The notes: generated by a model not told the origin, from the sequence alone. Shown: positions 1-11,226, counted from the first letter of the stretch. The stretch is DNA of 64,000 nucleotides from Dasypus novemcinctus (GCF_030445035.2 NC_080673.1:40916365-40980364); one strand, 5' to 3'. A program made the numbers and translations.

Positions 1-540
1 GATCGGAGGAGGGGTCTGCAAGAGAAAGTTGTTAAAGATGACTCCAGGGATTTGGGCCTGAACAATGGGAAGGATGGAGTTACCATTTACTGAGAGGAAG
101 AAGCAGGTCAATGGGAAAGACCAGGCGTTCAGCTTGGACAGTGCAGTTTAAGGTGCTCATTTATTAGGCACGTAAGTGGTGATGGCAAGGAGGCAGCTGG
201 AGATACGGGTACAAAGTTGGGGGGCGGGCAGACATTTATAAACAGGTGTAATATGAAGGCTTGAGAGTGCATGAGCTCGTCTAGGGAGGTGGTGTCAACC
301 TAGACGAGAAGAGGCCAGTCCTGAGTTTTGGAGCACTTAAAGAGCAGGACCTCGGGGAAATGGGGAGAAACCAGCCACGGAGTTGGAGAAGGAGCAGCCA
401 GGGAGGTCACAGGAGAATTGAGGGAGGGGCTAGAAGGAAAGGAAGAAATGCCAAGATGAATGAGGGGCGCCGACAAGTCTTGGTATTGTAAATAGAAGGC
501 AAAGTTATGATGACTTGGAAGTTGATGACAACTTTCTAGG
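1..540 (-). repeat. L2 LINE fragment, antisense
   Basis: The plus strand reads like the reverse complement of the mammalian L2 3' region, with a 'gatgactcc..ggcctgaacaa..ggaaggatgg..gttaccatttactgag' type passage followed by a purine-rich stretch. Similar passages recur near 29630 and 62540, which supports a repeat rather than unique sequence. It is decayed and carries no usable frame. The left end runs off the window. Confidence 0.55.
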
Positions 541-1099
541 AAGCTCATCTATTGTTTCAGGCATGAAGTTGTGCCATCATCACAGAACATCTGAAAATTT
601 TTAAAATTTTATTTTCATTCCTATAAAAGAGGAAAATAAAATTTTGCTTCATTATTTGCAAGTCAAAAGAAGGGTACTTTTGCTCAAGTATGGTCCCATA
701 ATAAAATCTGCACAGATAAAAGAAAACTCACTTCAAAAGTATCATTCCAGGAATGTCAAATTGTCTCCAAAACCATCAGTGAATGTATGCTGGCCAGAGA
801 AGATCAGAAAGCTAACAAAAGCCCCAGGCATGGTAAATGACAACCTTGGAGAAGAGTTTAAAAATGACTAAACACCGTCCAAATTTAGCATAGGAAGCGT
901 TTGAGGTTGTGCTTTGGCCTTGTGCCTTAGAGTCTATCTATTCTCTCTGCAGCTTCCTCCTATCTGAGTGTGTGTGTGTATGGGGGGGGGTACTTCTTGC
1001 TGGAAGGTGGCTGGCTTCTGGTGGAAGACCAAAGCCTTGACCCATGACCCATATGAGAGGCATTTCCTGTCACTTCTATTAATCTCTAGAAAAAAACCG
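541..1099. other. No recognised feature
   Basis: AT-rich sequence with a short TG run and a G8 tract near 970-990. The 75-codon open frame at 644-871 has no recognisable motif. I see no gene or repeat boundary. Confidence 0.5.
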
Positions 1100-1612
1100 A
1101 ACAGAATATCAATGTTGGAAGGGAATTTAGAGATAATTTAGACCAGCGCTATCCAACACCTATCACGTCATATATAATGCCAAATGTGTCACAAGCCACA
1201 AATGTGAGCCACATATGTAATTTAAATTTTCTGGTAGCCACATTTAAGAAAGAAACAGGTGAAAGTAATTTCAATCTAACCCTATTTTATTGAACCCCGT
1301 ATTTTCCAATATTATCATTTCAACATGTGGTCAATATAAACATTTATTGGGACATTTTACATTCTTTATTTCATACCAAGTCTTTCTAGTCCAGTGTGTT
1401 TTTCACACTTGCAGCACATCTCAATTCAAAACAGCCATATTTCAAGTACTCAGTATCACATGTGGCTACTGTACAGAACAGAACAACTCTAGATGTCCTC
1501 CCTAAGTTTACAGATGAAGGATCTGAATAGCAGAGAGGATTGAGTTGGCTAAGACTACTTAGCTCTAGAACCAGGTCCCTTGGTTCCCAGTTCTGCTGTT
1601 CAAAAGCACTCT
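1100..1612 (-). repeat. MIR SINE, antisense, split by a hAT element
   Basis: The left part (about 1112-1143, 'ttggaagggaatttagag') and the right part (about 1487-1612, 'tttacagatgaaggatctgaa' onward to a decayed 'accaggtccc') are consecutive portions of an antisense MIR. The 343-bp hAT-type element at 1144-1486 separates them. The join restores MIR order, so the MIR was present first. Confidence 0.6.
1144..1486 (+). mobile_element. Non-autonomous hAT (Charlie-type) transposon inserted in MIR
   Basis: It starts CAGCGCTATCC and has the paired 'GCCACATATGTAATTT' and 'CACATGTGGCTACTG' blocks typical of a widespread placental hAT MITE. The flanks are ATTTAGAC (1136-1143) and CTCTAGAT (1487-1494). 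Both fit the NTCTAGAN target preference of Charlie elements, with decay. The right terminal inverted repeat is degraded. No transposase is encoded. I cannot fix the subfamily by eye. Confidence 0.6.
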
Positions 1613-1749
1613 CCAGTTAGCTGTTTCTTGGTATCTTAATTTTCATACCTTGGTCATAAAATGCTAGTCCTGGTCTTGATTTTTCTCTCTTTTTCCTTAT
1701 ACATTGTTTAGTGATTCTGTGTCCATCAGGACCATCAGAAGGGTATGTT

Positions 1750-1882
1750 AATACCCTTCTCATCCAATTCCCCTGAAATTCTGATTCAGCTGGCCCACAA
1801 TGGGATCCCAGAATCTACATTTTTTGGAGTGCTTGGTGACTAGTATGCCAGTAGTCCATGGACCACGCTTTGAGAATTATCC
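1750..1882 (+). mobile_element. MER5A-like hAT MITE remnant
   Basis: It contains 'attctgattcag', 'cccagaatctacatttt' and the closing 'ccatggaccacgctttgagaat', which is the order found in MER5-type elements. The left terminus is lost and no target-site duplication is visible. Confidence 0.5.
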
Positions 1883-2039
1883 TTCCAGCTTCTTAGATAT
1901 TATGGAGTCTTCATAGGGACACCTTAAAATGACTGCTACTTGGCATTCAGAAAGCTTTATTTCAAAAACTGTTTCATTTTTTCTTCTATATTCCTAGGAT
2001 GTGCTGACTCCTTCCTGCCCTGGCTGCTCTTCCAAAATG

Positions 2040-2178
2040 GAATGGTCTCTTTACTGTATTTTTTATAGACTAAGATCCCTCAGGGAAGGATGAGAATCCT
2101 TGGTTTCCCATTTGTCCCCAGGGCCTTGCCCAGAGGGCTAGGAGTTAATATGGGTTGAGTGAATGAATAAATGTGCTG
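2040..2178 (+). repeat. L2 LINE 3' end
   Basis: The order 'gactaagatccctcagggaagg', then 'tgtccccagggccttg', then 'ttgagtgaatgaataaatg' is that of the L2 3' terminus with its GAAT-type tail. Confidence 0.6.
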
Positions 2179-2696
2179 GAAGCCACAAAGGCATCATTCT
2201 TAGACTGTGCTAGCTTTGCTTACCCCTTTTCCCTTTTGCATTTGGTTGGCCTGTTTGGGATCTTGATGACCTTTTATCCTGGGGACTAGAAGAAAGGGGA
2301 GAGTTGTCAAAATCATTAGGAGAGTGTCTTTAAAAACAAGTATATAGTAGGCTTATAAATAATTAGAAATTGCTTTCCCAGGCAATGCCTCAAAGAAGGA
2401 GAGGCCTGTCTTCCCTGCCTGGAGCAGAGGGAGTCTTGGTTTAAATCCTGAAATGACTTTGGCATCTGGAGATATAAATTAATTTACCTTTATGATTTGA
2501 CCTTGGAGAGACTGGTTACCCTCTAGGTATATCAGAGAGTAAAACTTGAAACAACTGAAGCCAGTTGGTGAATTTAATCTTCTAGTGATAAATATTTATC
2601 CTACAGATAAATATAAACATCTATAGGATATTGTTTAAAATTTGTTAAAATATCCGATTGTTGTAAATGGTTTATATCCTTACTTCCATACTTCTA
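2179..2696. other. No recognised feature
   Basis: Unique-looking AT-rich sequence. Nothing supports a gene or a named repeat. Confidence 0.45.
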
Positions 2697-2900
2697 TTAC
2701 ACCATCACCACCACCACCATCACCTCCATGACTATCAACATTTTCATCTTCACCACCAAGACCATCACCTTCACCTACCACCATTATCATACCACCATCA
2801 CCATCTTGACCTTCACCCCCACCCCCACCCACCCCCACCAGACCATCACCACCATGACCACCTCAACCACCACCATCGTCATCATTATTATCATCATTCC
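2697..2900 (+). repeat. CAY/CCA-rich simple repeat
   Basis: An imperfect run of CAC, CAT, ACC and CCA triplets covers about 200 bp. Read on the plus strand it gives a histidine/proline-rich open frame that continues into the neighbouring SINE. That frame is an artefact of composition. The repeat ends directly before the target site of the DAS-III SINE. Confidence 0.85.
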
Positions 2901-2921
2901 TTGTTAAGAGTGTCTTTTCTT

Positions 2922-3290
2922 TTTTTTTTTTTTTTAAGATTTATTTATTTAATTCCCCCCTCCCCCGGTTGTTTGTTCTCTGTGTCTATTTGCTGCGTCT
3001 TGTTTCTTTGTCGGCTTCTGTTGTCTTCAGCGGCAGGGGAAGTGTGGGTGGCGCCATTCCTGGGCAGGCTGCACTTTCTTTCGCGCTGGGCGGCTCTCCT
3101 TACGGGGTGCACTCCTTGCGTGTGGGGCTCCCCCAAGCGGGGGACACCCCTGCGTGGCAAGGCACTCCTTGCGTGTATCAGCACTGTGCATGGGCCAGCT
3201 CCACACGGGTCAAGGAGGTCCGGGGTTTGAACCGCAGACCTCCCATGTGATAGACTGACACCCTAACCACTGGGCCAAGTCTGTTTCCCC
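2922..3290 (-). mobile_element. DAS-III SINE (tRNA-derived, armadillo), antisense
   Basis: On the minus strand it begins GGGGAAACAGACTTGGCCC and has an A box (CTTGGCCCAGTGG), a B box (GGTTCAAACCC; plus-strand 3223-3233), a GC-rich unique body and a poly(A) tail seen as T-rich sequence at 2922-2935. A 16-bp direct repeat, AAGAGTGTCTTTTCTT, flanks it exactly at 2906-2921 and 3291-3306, marking target-primed insertion. The perfect duplication implies a young insertion. About 80% of the body is shared with the copy at 45458-45844. Confidence 0.93.
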
Positions 3291-3306
3291 AAGAGTGTCT
3301 TTTCTT

Positions 3307-3693
3307 GACCCAAGTCAACCTTCAGGGAGATCCTCTGAGGTCTGTGCAGCTAAGGTCTATGTAGCTAAGTGCGATGGTCTGGAGTCAGAAGAGGTGGATA
3401 CATCTGTGAAAGCTGAATATAATACATTGTACACATATAAAACCTTATTATTTTATTTTACTTTTGTTGATAAAAGAAAATGATGGTTATTGTTGTTTTA
3501 CATCTACTCTTCAAGATGTATAATATCAGTTAGTATTCTTTATGTTAACAGCATAGACTGCCCTATAAAATACCTGAATATTATATAATAATATAAAAAA
3601 TATTATTGGATTATGAACTCCTTTCCTTTTCATCTATATAGCATCTTTCACACCTCAGTTTCCCTCACAACACTGCTACAAGTTCCCTCTTGG
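3307..3693. other. No recognised feature; AT-rich patch
   Basis: AT-rich sequence (TATAATAATATAAAAAA near 3580). It ends in the target site of the L1 tail. No coding or repeat signature was recognised. Confidence 0.5.
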
Positions 3694-4070
3694 ACTGAGA
3701 GCAATGATACAAACAGACATCTGCACACTGATGTTCATAGCAGCATTATTTACAATTGCCAAAAGTTGGAAATAACCCAGGTATCCACCAACCAATGAGT
3801 GTATAAACAAACTGTGGTGTATTCACACGATGGAATATTATGCAACTGTAAGAAGAAATGAAGCCGTAAGGCATACGACAACATGGATGAACCTGGAGGA
3901 CATTATGTTGAGGGGAGCAAGCCAGGCACAAAAGGACAAATATTGTATGATTGTGTTACTATGAACCAAGTATATTGTGTAACATATTGTATGATTTAAA
4001 AAAATTATACGTATCTGGTACATTTAATTGAGAAATGTAAAAGAAATAAATAACAGCAAAAAAAAAAAAA
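3694..4070 (+). mobile_element. 5'-truncated L1 insertion (3' tail only) with target-site duplication
   Basis: The sequence has the L1 3'-terminal passage 'catagcagcattatttacaatt..aaaagttggaaataaccca' and 'atggaatattatgcaactgta', ending in a 13-A run at 4058-4070. TTCCCTCTTGG is duplicated at 3683-3693 and 4071-4081. Only about 375 bp were copied and no ORF is present. The tail resembles the one at 50740-51640. Confidence 0.88.
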
Positions 4071-4081
4071 TTCCCTCTTGG

Positions 4082-6589
4082 GACAGGTTCTACCTTGGAG
4101 GAAATTTGCTTCTGGCTATGCTGGGCTTGAGAAGATCTGATGAACCACATGGAATAGATGGACCTGAGCAACTGACCTAGAGTCTGACAAGCACTGAGGA
4201 AGCTTCTTTCTCAGTGCCTGTCAGGGCTTAGGCCATTCTACTGTCCAGCTGAAATAGTGGGCTGTGATTGCCAGGGCCTTTGAAGAGACACTGCACTTCC
4301 ACACGGAGACTGCAGCCAGACTTGCCTCTGAAGGTATCATGATGGAGGAAGGTGGGTTGCTGTGCCAGCCACAAGAGTGCCCCAGAGATGTCCACAATGA
4401 CAGGCCTATGCCATGCACCCTGGCTTCTCGAATCTGAAATCATTTGGCACGAGGGAAACCTTCAGAACAGGGTCTTGCCCACAAAAAGCCTCAATAAGCA
4501 CTTGCTGAAAAAACAGATGAATCTGCCAGACAGACCGCTTGCCTTTTTGCCTTTATATATGTTAGTCTAGTTATTTTTATATGTAAATATATACATACAT
4601 GCATATGTAGTTCAATATTTAAATTCAAGCTATTTTTCTTCTCTTAATTTTCTGTGTTCCTTGTTTATTTATTCTCCTTCCCCTGAAAACACTGGTCTGC
4701 ATGCTCGATCACAGCTCTCTGTAATGAGTATTGTGCCGGGTGAGCAACCAGATACAGGTTCAGGATGGTGATAAGAAAATTCTTTCCTAGAAATGCCCCT
4801 GGAAGCACGCTTGGGATGGGCTGGCATGAAAACTTCTTGCCAGCATGAGCATGGAAAGCACCCTGGACACATCAAAAGGTGACAGCCAATGGGAACTCCA
4901 CTTTGATCTGGTCGGGGCAAAATGGGCCCATTAGATTGCACTGCCTAATGCAGAAAGAAAGGAAGCAAACAGTCTCAGGAAAATTGGGATGGCAGCCGAG
5001 GGTGAAGCAGCAGCACAAGCTCCTTTCTCTCTTAGCTGAGAGAGCTGGATTCTAGACCTCAGTCAGCTGTGGCCCCAGGGAGAGCATCTGCTGCTTTCAC
5101 AGAGACTCTGGTTATGGACATGGGACAGAGAGGACATATGGACAGTGGGACAGCTGCCAGGCTGAGTAATTTTTACTGACAACCTCGCCAGCGGGGTCCC
5201 AAGGTCACTGGGTCAAGCTGGCGGATGAATGGCTTGTTTCTGTGATTGACCTCTGCTGAAGGTTATATTTGAGAGAAGGTCTTCAGATGAACAAAGGGGC
5301 AAGCGTAATAGATGGCACATCCGTGGCTGCCTAGCCGCAGCTCTGGTATTCAGAGGAGAGGGATCAGGCGCCCCCCAAACCTGCTGGACCGTGGCCTGAC
5401 TGCTCCAGAAACCTTGACGTGGGATGCCAAGGGCTCCAGGCCTGCACAGGCCCATGGAGGCATGCACTGTGTGCCTGAGCCCCATCCTGTGAGGGAGGCA
5501 GAGGCCCCTTTGCAGAAAGTTGGATGTATGGTGAGACACTCAGCTGGCAATGAGGGAGTGCATCAGACCCAGGAGAAAACAAGCTTCTCTGTGAACATTT
5601 GTGGGGTGGACATGCCTGGTAAGTTCAAAAGGAGCCACATTTCTTCCTCCCTTCTGCACTCCCTAATTCTCATCTGATTTATGGGATCAGACCATGCTTG
5701 GCATTGTCAGGGGTAAGCATTCTGGCAAAGGACAATGTGATGGCAAAACGCTGCTCTTTTCACATCTGTACCCAGCTGTCCCCTCAGGCCAGGAAGCACC
5801 TGTTACCTGCTTAGCAGAGGACCTTCTCACAGTCCTAGGATCATTTAGGGTGAGAGTGCACAACCCGGCTCTGCCCCCAGCAAGGGTGAGAGCCTCTTCC
5901 TGCAGGTACCACTTCCAGTGTGTGCCCTTTCCTTCTCCAGGAATCTTTAATTTTCCCTTCATGAAAGACTAGAATGCCATCTTTCCAAAATCATTTAAAT
6001 ATAAGCTTACAGAAAAATAGAGGAGTGTGCCTGGTATGACTCTCCTTGACAGTTTGGTCTTTTTCTGTAAACTGCTTATGCAGTGAGTGATCTTTGCTCC
6101 TTTCAAACTTGTCAGGATGTTTTTCTCAGTGTCCATCCCATTATTGCGAGGGAAAATGATATGAGGTTTCTTTAAACTGGGAAGCACCCAAATATATGAG
6201 ATGATTTTATGACGGACCCTTGGTCATCCACGGCTTTAACATTCTCATTTTCAGTGGTCTCCCTCCAACCCAAAGTCCATTACATGTAAAGTTCACCACT
6301 TTGCTGAGTTACGGTGTCATGTACATGCTGGGTGGGCAAATGAGCCTTTTAGCTAAGCTGGTGAGTGAGCCCACCCAGTCACCCAGCATCCCTATCTGAC
6401 ATCTACTTTGTCGTTGTCCACTTATCATTGGGTTTCTGAGGGGATATTATGAATTTGGGGCTTTCTAAAAGTCTTATAACCTACGAGTTTACTGTATTAC
6501 ATCTCCCAGTTTCTGCAGTAAGTTTGGAAGGGTAAAACAAAACTGAACTGACATATCCCTCCACCTCCAACCAAACCCAAAGGACCCTG
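4082..6589. other. Apparently unique non-coding sequence
   Basis: About 2.5 kb without a recognised repeat or exon. Short frames at 4352-4570, 5312-5677 and 5694-5972 lack domains, codon structure or matching splice context. A diverged old repeat could be hidden here. Confidence 0.45.
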
Positions 6590-6651
6590 AAGGTTCAAGC
6601 ACTGCAAGTCACAGGTTTGGAAGGTTCAAGCACTGCAAGTCACAGGTTTGG
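6590..6651 (+). repeat. Perfect 31-bp tandem duplication
   Basis: The unit starting AAGGTTCAAGCACTGCAAGT occurs at 6590-6620 and again, base for base, at 6621-6651. The identity of the two copies suggests a recent local duplication. Confidence 0.97.
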
Positions 6652-7177
6652 GTGCAAATGTCCTAATGGGAATGTTCTTGTCTTTCTAGCAGTGATTTCA
6701 GATGCAGCAGCCCCATTTCCAAATTCTAATAAATACACGTTTTAGCAAATTACACTAAAGAGAAGATCTAGTTGGTTTGATTTACAAATCTGTGCCAAGC
6801 GATGGGCCTGTTCAACGGGAGGCAGAGAAAGCATTGAGATGAGCCTACATTATTAGCTCAGACATTTGCTCCAGTAAGTACTTTTCCCTCCTTCTCCCAC
6901 AGTTCTGTTTCTGACATATAACCAAGACCTTGGGGTTTTAATATTAATAATTAATATTGATAGTATTTGTATGTCTTCTGTTCTTAGTAAGCATGCATAG
7001 TAAGTGCATTGATCTGATTAGCCTTGAGTTAGAAAATGCGAGACCTGGTCTTCTCTCTCCTGAGTAATGGGAACCATTTGTGATTCTAGAACACTTAATT
7101 AACCTTGCCTGGATGAGAGAGGTTTTCTTTTAGGGGTTTGCCTTTGAGCAAGTTCAAACTTAACCTTAGGACAACTT
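6652..7177. other. No recognised feature; AT palindrome at 6940-6958
   Basis: Unique-looking sequence. AATATTAAT-A-ATTAATATT at 6940-6958 is an inverted repeat with 9-bp arms around one base. AT-only palindromes of this size also arise by chance. Confidence 0.5.
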
Positions 7178-7275
7178 TATTCATTTATTCATTCAAAATT
7201 AATTTATTGAATGGGTTAGGAACCTTGGGAATAAAAAGATGCAAAGATATAAAAAACATTATTAAGGTCCACTAC
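7178..7275 (-). repeat. L2 fragment, antisense
   Basis: The sequence 'ttcatttattcattcaaa..atttattgaatggg' followed by 'ttgggaataaaaagatgcaaag' follows the reverse-complemented L2 3' end. Confidence 0.45.
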
Positions 7276-7679
7276 AGTTCCATTGAAAATATCATGTGTC
7301 CAAGGACCGATAATGAAGAACCAAAATATTGGATCATTTAATGAAAAGTCATTCAAAAGGGACATTTGACAATATGTTGAAAAAGTAGTTGTCAGACTGA
7401 ACTTCCTCCTTTTCTGTCGGCTGCTTAGTCTAACGCACCAGGGTATGAGGTGGGATGAAGCAGGATGGAATTGTGTTCTAGTTTCTCTGCAAGAGACTCA
7501 TTTTAATTTTAGGTCTTTGTTTGTTTTGAACGTTTGTTTTTGTTTTTAAGCCTGGTATAAACCATTCGGGGATTCCATTTCACCTCCTCTGTTTCTACTT
7601 ACTTGTTCCTCACATCCTTCTTCAACATCTTTTTTCATTGAGAGTTCAGTAGTAGCTGCAGCGAGAGATCAAAATGCCC
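7276..7679. other. No recognised feature
   Basis: AT-rich, becoming mixed towards the minisatellite. No gene is supported. Confidence 0.45.
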
Positions 7680-7937
7680 GGGGTGGGGCCAGGACTGGGG
7701 TGGGGCCAGGACTGGGGTGGGGCCAGGACTGGGGTGCGGCCAGGACTGGGGTGGGGCCAGGACTGGGGTGGGGCCAGGATTGGGGTGGGGCCGGGACTGG
7801 GGTGGGGCCGGGACTGGGGTGGGGCCGGGACTGGGGTGCGGCCAGGACTGGGGTGGGGCCAGGACTGGGGTGGGGCCAGGACTGGGGTGGGGCCAGGACT
7901 GGGGTGGGGCCAGGATTGGGGTGGGGCCAGGACTGAG
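7680..7937 (+). repeat. GC-rich minisatellite, 17-bp unit, about 15 copies
   Basis: The unit is CCAGGACTGGGGTGGGG. I count 15 copies. Variant units carry GTGCGG (copies 3 and 9), GATTGG (copies 6 and 14), CCGGG (copies 7-9) and GAGGCGG (copy 15). The unit has no stop codon in most frames and 17 is not a multiple of 3, so long glycine/tryptophan-rich (plus) and proline-rich (minus) frames appear. These are artefacts and not a gene. The G-runs could form quadruplexes. Confidence 0.95.
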
Positions 7938-8400
7938 GCGGGGCCGGCGTCAGATCCGGGGTGGGGCCCGGGGCAGGTCCCGGGGCGGGCTGCGGGGCCA
8001 CCTGCAGCGAGCGCTGCGGCACCCTGAGACCTGCGCCCTGGGACAGCCGGGCAGGCGCAGAGGTGGGCGGGCCGGGGGCTGTCTTGCGGGGGCCGGGAGG
8101 AGGCCTTCGTTCAGGACTGAGAGGAGACTGAGGAAGGGGAGGGAAGGGGCCCTGTGCTCTCTCTCGCTGCTGCGCCTTGCTCACCTGGCTTCCTCCACCT
8201 GGGCCACTTACTGCCTCTTCTTCCAAGACACCTTTCCTCACCCCGGGCTGTCCCTCCTCCGTGCGCCACAGCAGCCGGGCTTTCCCTCACCGTGGTCCCC
8301 TTTCCCAGGGGTCCCACCCTGGCATCTGCAAGCTTCCGGGCGGGAGGGGCCTCACCCACCTGCTCACCGCCCGAGCCGCGGGGCACGCGCTCCTGGATAT
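7938..8400. promoter_or_regulatory. CpG-rich block next to the minisatellite
   Basis: GC-rich with many CpGs (e.g. 'ggcgtcagatccgggg', 'gcgagcgctgcggc', 'gagccgcggggcacgcgc'), in contrast to the surrounding AT-rich DNA. It could be a CpG island. No TATA box, exon or splice signal that I trust adjoins it, and the GC content may simply reflect the minisatellite neighbourhood. Confidence 0.45.
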
Positions 8401-9989
8401 CTGATGAGAGAACGTCCCATCAACGTTTGGCCCTGGTGTGTTGCGGCAGAAGGAAATGCATCAGCCCTTTGTCTGAGAAAAAGAATTCCTATGGCAAAAG
8501 ACTTCTGGCCTGTAATCCTTCACATGTCGCTGGGAAAGGCAAGTCGGCTACTTCGCACCCATCCCTACTGCTTCGCTGACCTGGAAGGTCACCGCACTGG
8601 GCAACCTGCGCGTGGCCTTTTTCAAGGCACTTAGTCGGATTGCTCCTTCCAAGTTTGCCATCTTGAACCTTCATACTGTTAACAGAACATTCTTTAGACA
8701 TCCGTCAAACTCTCAGCATCAGGCAGCTCTGCTCCAGCATCTGACTTCCTGTAACCGGCTCCCTTCTCACTAGTACATTAAAAATAAAAAGTACACCCAG
8801 ACCGGCTCAGACTTTCCCTCATCAGTGACCTCAACCCCTGGGCCAGGGAAATTGTGACTCAACCTCAGGAAAAAACACTGCTGGTGTCACCAACAGAAAC
8901 GAAGGAAACTCCTGCCTGGTGCTCGGGATATTAATAAATCCATTAGATCGGATCGTTTGCACTATGAGCTCTCTTTTCTTTAGGGAATTTGAATGTTCAA
9001 GTGCTTTAAAGTGAAGATAAAACGACCCATGATTCATGTCCCTGTCTTTCTGAAGAGTTTCCTTGTATAAGCTCCAGCAACCTTTGCAGTTATTGAAGGT
9101 TAAAACTATTTTTTCCCGAAAAGGAGAAAACCGTTTCATTTTTCCATTCATTGCCTTTCTCCTTCAACACCTGAAAAGAAAGGTGAATTTTTCCCCCCTT
9201 TTCATTCTTAACAAGAGAACCTTTTTCCTGCTCTCCCTTATTTGGCGATTTGAGCATTAATAAAAGTATAATACTTCAGCTAATCCTTCGAGAAGACTTT
9301 GGGTTCTCTCTCTGTTTTGGCTATTAGGCTAGCAAATCAGGATTGGAGCAGCTCAGATCCTAGGCTAGCAGCATGCTGAGCTCATTATGCAAAGCTCGTT
9401 CCCTGGCGAAAATGCCTTGAACTGCCTGAGTCTCAGCAGTTTTGTTTTTTTTAAAGCCTTGGTTCTGTTTTCAGTTTTAACTGGCCTCCTGCATGCTCTA
9501 GCCGGAGTCAGCGTCTGTTCCCCTTAGAGTAGGGATAAAATCATTCAAATCCTTGACGAGGAATCAGGTAAGGTCCAGGAAGGGAAAGCATACTTTCAGA
9601 GCACTGAAGGATTTGGGGTGCAGGAATGTTTTATCTGGGACTTCCCATTGGGACCAAGGGACACATGGACATGCTCTCTAAATCCCTGCCTCTACTCTGC
9701 GGGTGGAGATGTGGGCTCAAGGGCCCCCAAAGGCCTTAGGAGCCCCAAGGCAAGTCGAAAAGAAATTCCAGTTCCCAAAATGACCCAAAGCAAAAGGTCC
9801 TGAGGTTTTAATTAAGCCATTTTCTTTAAAGATTTTCAACTTGCATTAATTCCCTGAAGTTCAATCACTTTCCAAGAAAGTTTCTCTCCAAAAGGTGGGT
9901 TTGCTTTCTGAAGGGGAATTTTAATACTGATGCCTGTCATTATCTCCCATATCTTTTCAGAGGAGATGTGCTATAGAAAAGCCATTAGG
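8401..9989. other. Apparently unique non-coding sequence
   Basis: About 1.6 kb without a recognised repeat. The part from 9290 to 9560 contains GCTAGCAAATC and ATTATGCAAAG (octamer-like) and might be conserved non-coding sequence, but this cannot be judged from one species. Confidence 0.45.
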
Positions 9990-10145
9990 CAGCACTTCAT
10001 GTAATAGTTCACTCACCCTTAAAACACCTCCTGAGAGGCAGGGAGGGGCAGGGGAGGATATTGCTCCTCCACTGCTTTCCCTATTTTAGAAGCAGAGAAA
10101 TTGAAACCCAGATGTGTGCAGCAATAACCCTCTGTGTCCAGCTTC
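9990..10145 (-). repeat. Weak MIR, antisense
   Basis: The order 'cacctcctgagaggcaggg', 'ccctattttagaagcagagaaattgaaaccca' is a decayed form of the antisense MIR core (bulk 'attttacagatgaggaaactgag'). Confidence 0.35.
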
Positions 10146-10312
10146 AGAGTTGCTTCCTCCATTTGACCTTGTCTGTCTTCTCAAAATGAGGACCTTCTGC
10201 TCCCAAGAAAGTAAATTGTGATTTTCCTTCTTTTAATAATTTTCACAGACTCCATTTCTAGTTATATCACAAGATATAAGTTGTGCTTTTTTTAATTAAA
10301 AATTTAATATAG

Positions 10313-10400
10313 GAGGGGCAGATGTAGCTCAGTGGTTGAGCACCTGCTTCCGATGTATGAGATCCCAGGTTCAACACCAGTTCCTCCTAAAAAAAAAAGG
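10313..10400 (+). mobile_element. DAS-I type SINE monomer (tRNA-Ala-like)
   Basis: GATGTAGCTCAGTGGTTGAG forms a near-perfect tRNA-Ala A box and GGTTCAACACC the B box. The element ends in an A tract (10389-10398). TAATATAG is repeated at 10305-10312 and 10401-10408. The body is little more than the tRNA-derived part, unlike the long DAS-III copies. Confidence 0.85.
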
Positions 10401-11226
10401 TAATATAGCAATGTAGTATTTTTAAAAAATAGAATACTGTGAAGAAATTTGTGAAACATACTCCTCCTGAACCCTCAGCCCCCCTTTTCCCAGAGGCTAC
10501 CACAATTTCTTTAGTATTCTTCCAGAAATAGTCCATGTACAAGCATATATATGTGTGTATATATTTATGTTCATGTACATACATACACATGCACACATAG
10601 GTTAAATGTCAAAGATTGTCTTTCTAGCAAAGAAAAAGGAAAAGCCTGCATAATTATATTGAATAAATTCTAAAATTTCTATTGCTGGTTCAGCACAAGC
10701 AATGATAGCATAAATTCTATTATCCATTCTCAATAGGCAAAGTTGTATTCTCATTTCATATATTATATACATATATTTGTATATCCTTTTGTTTTTATAC
10801 AAATACTAGCATATTATACACCTTTCTTCCCTTTCTAAAACTTTATGATGGTTCTTGGAGATTGTTATTTCCCAATATGTAAAAATAAACCTATCTCATC
10901 ATTTAATTTTAGCTGTTACCTGGCATTCTTTACCTAGTTCCTAATTCTTAGAAAATTTAGGTTGCTATTATACAACTACAAAGAAAATCCCTGTCATTTC
11001 TGTTGTCAAATGATGCTGTCAACATGTATAAGTGTAATGCCAGAATAAATTTCTAAAATTTATTTATTTCTAGAATAAACTTCTAGAATTGCTGGGTCGA
11101 AAGGTGAATTTTAACATCACACTTCACCAATTGTATGAGAATGTTTGTTTCTCAGAGTCTGGCCAACATAGTATATTACCAAACTTTTAAATTTTTCTCA
11201 ATCTGATAGGTTAAAAATTGCGTCTT

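Noticed and set aside
2667-3230. 187-codon histidine-rich frame suggestive of a metal-binding protein
   Set aside because: The histidines come from a CAY simple repeat and the C-terminal half is an antisense DAS-III SINE.
7669-8241. 190-codon minus-strand proline-rich frame
   Set aside because: Same minisatellite read in reverse.
7717-8634. 305-codon plus-strand open frame, glycine/tryptophan/arginine-rich
   Set aside because: Its first third is the 17-bp minisatellite and the rest is CpG-rich DNA read by chance. Other frames and the minus strand are equally open. No domain or start context.
10313-10400. tRNA-Ala-like sequence that could be called a tRNA gene
   Set aside because: It has a poly(A) tail and a target duplication and lacks a foldable full tRNA. 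It is a SINE.
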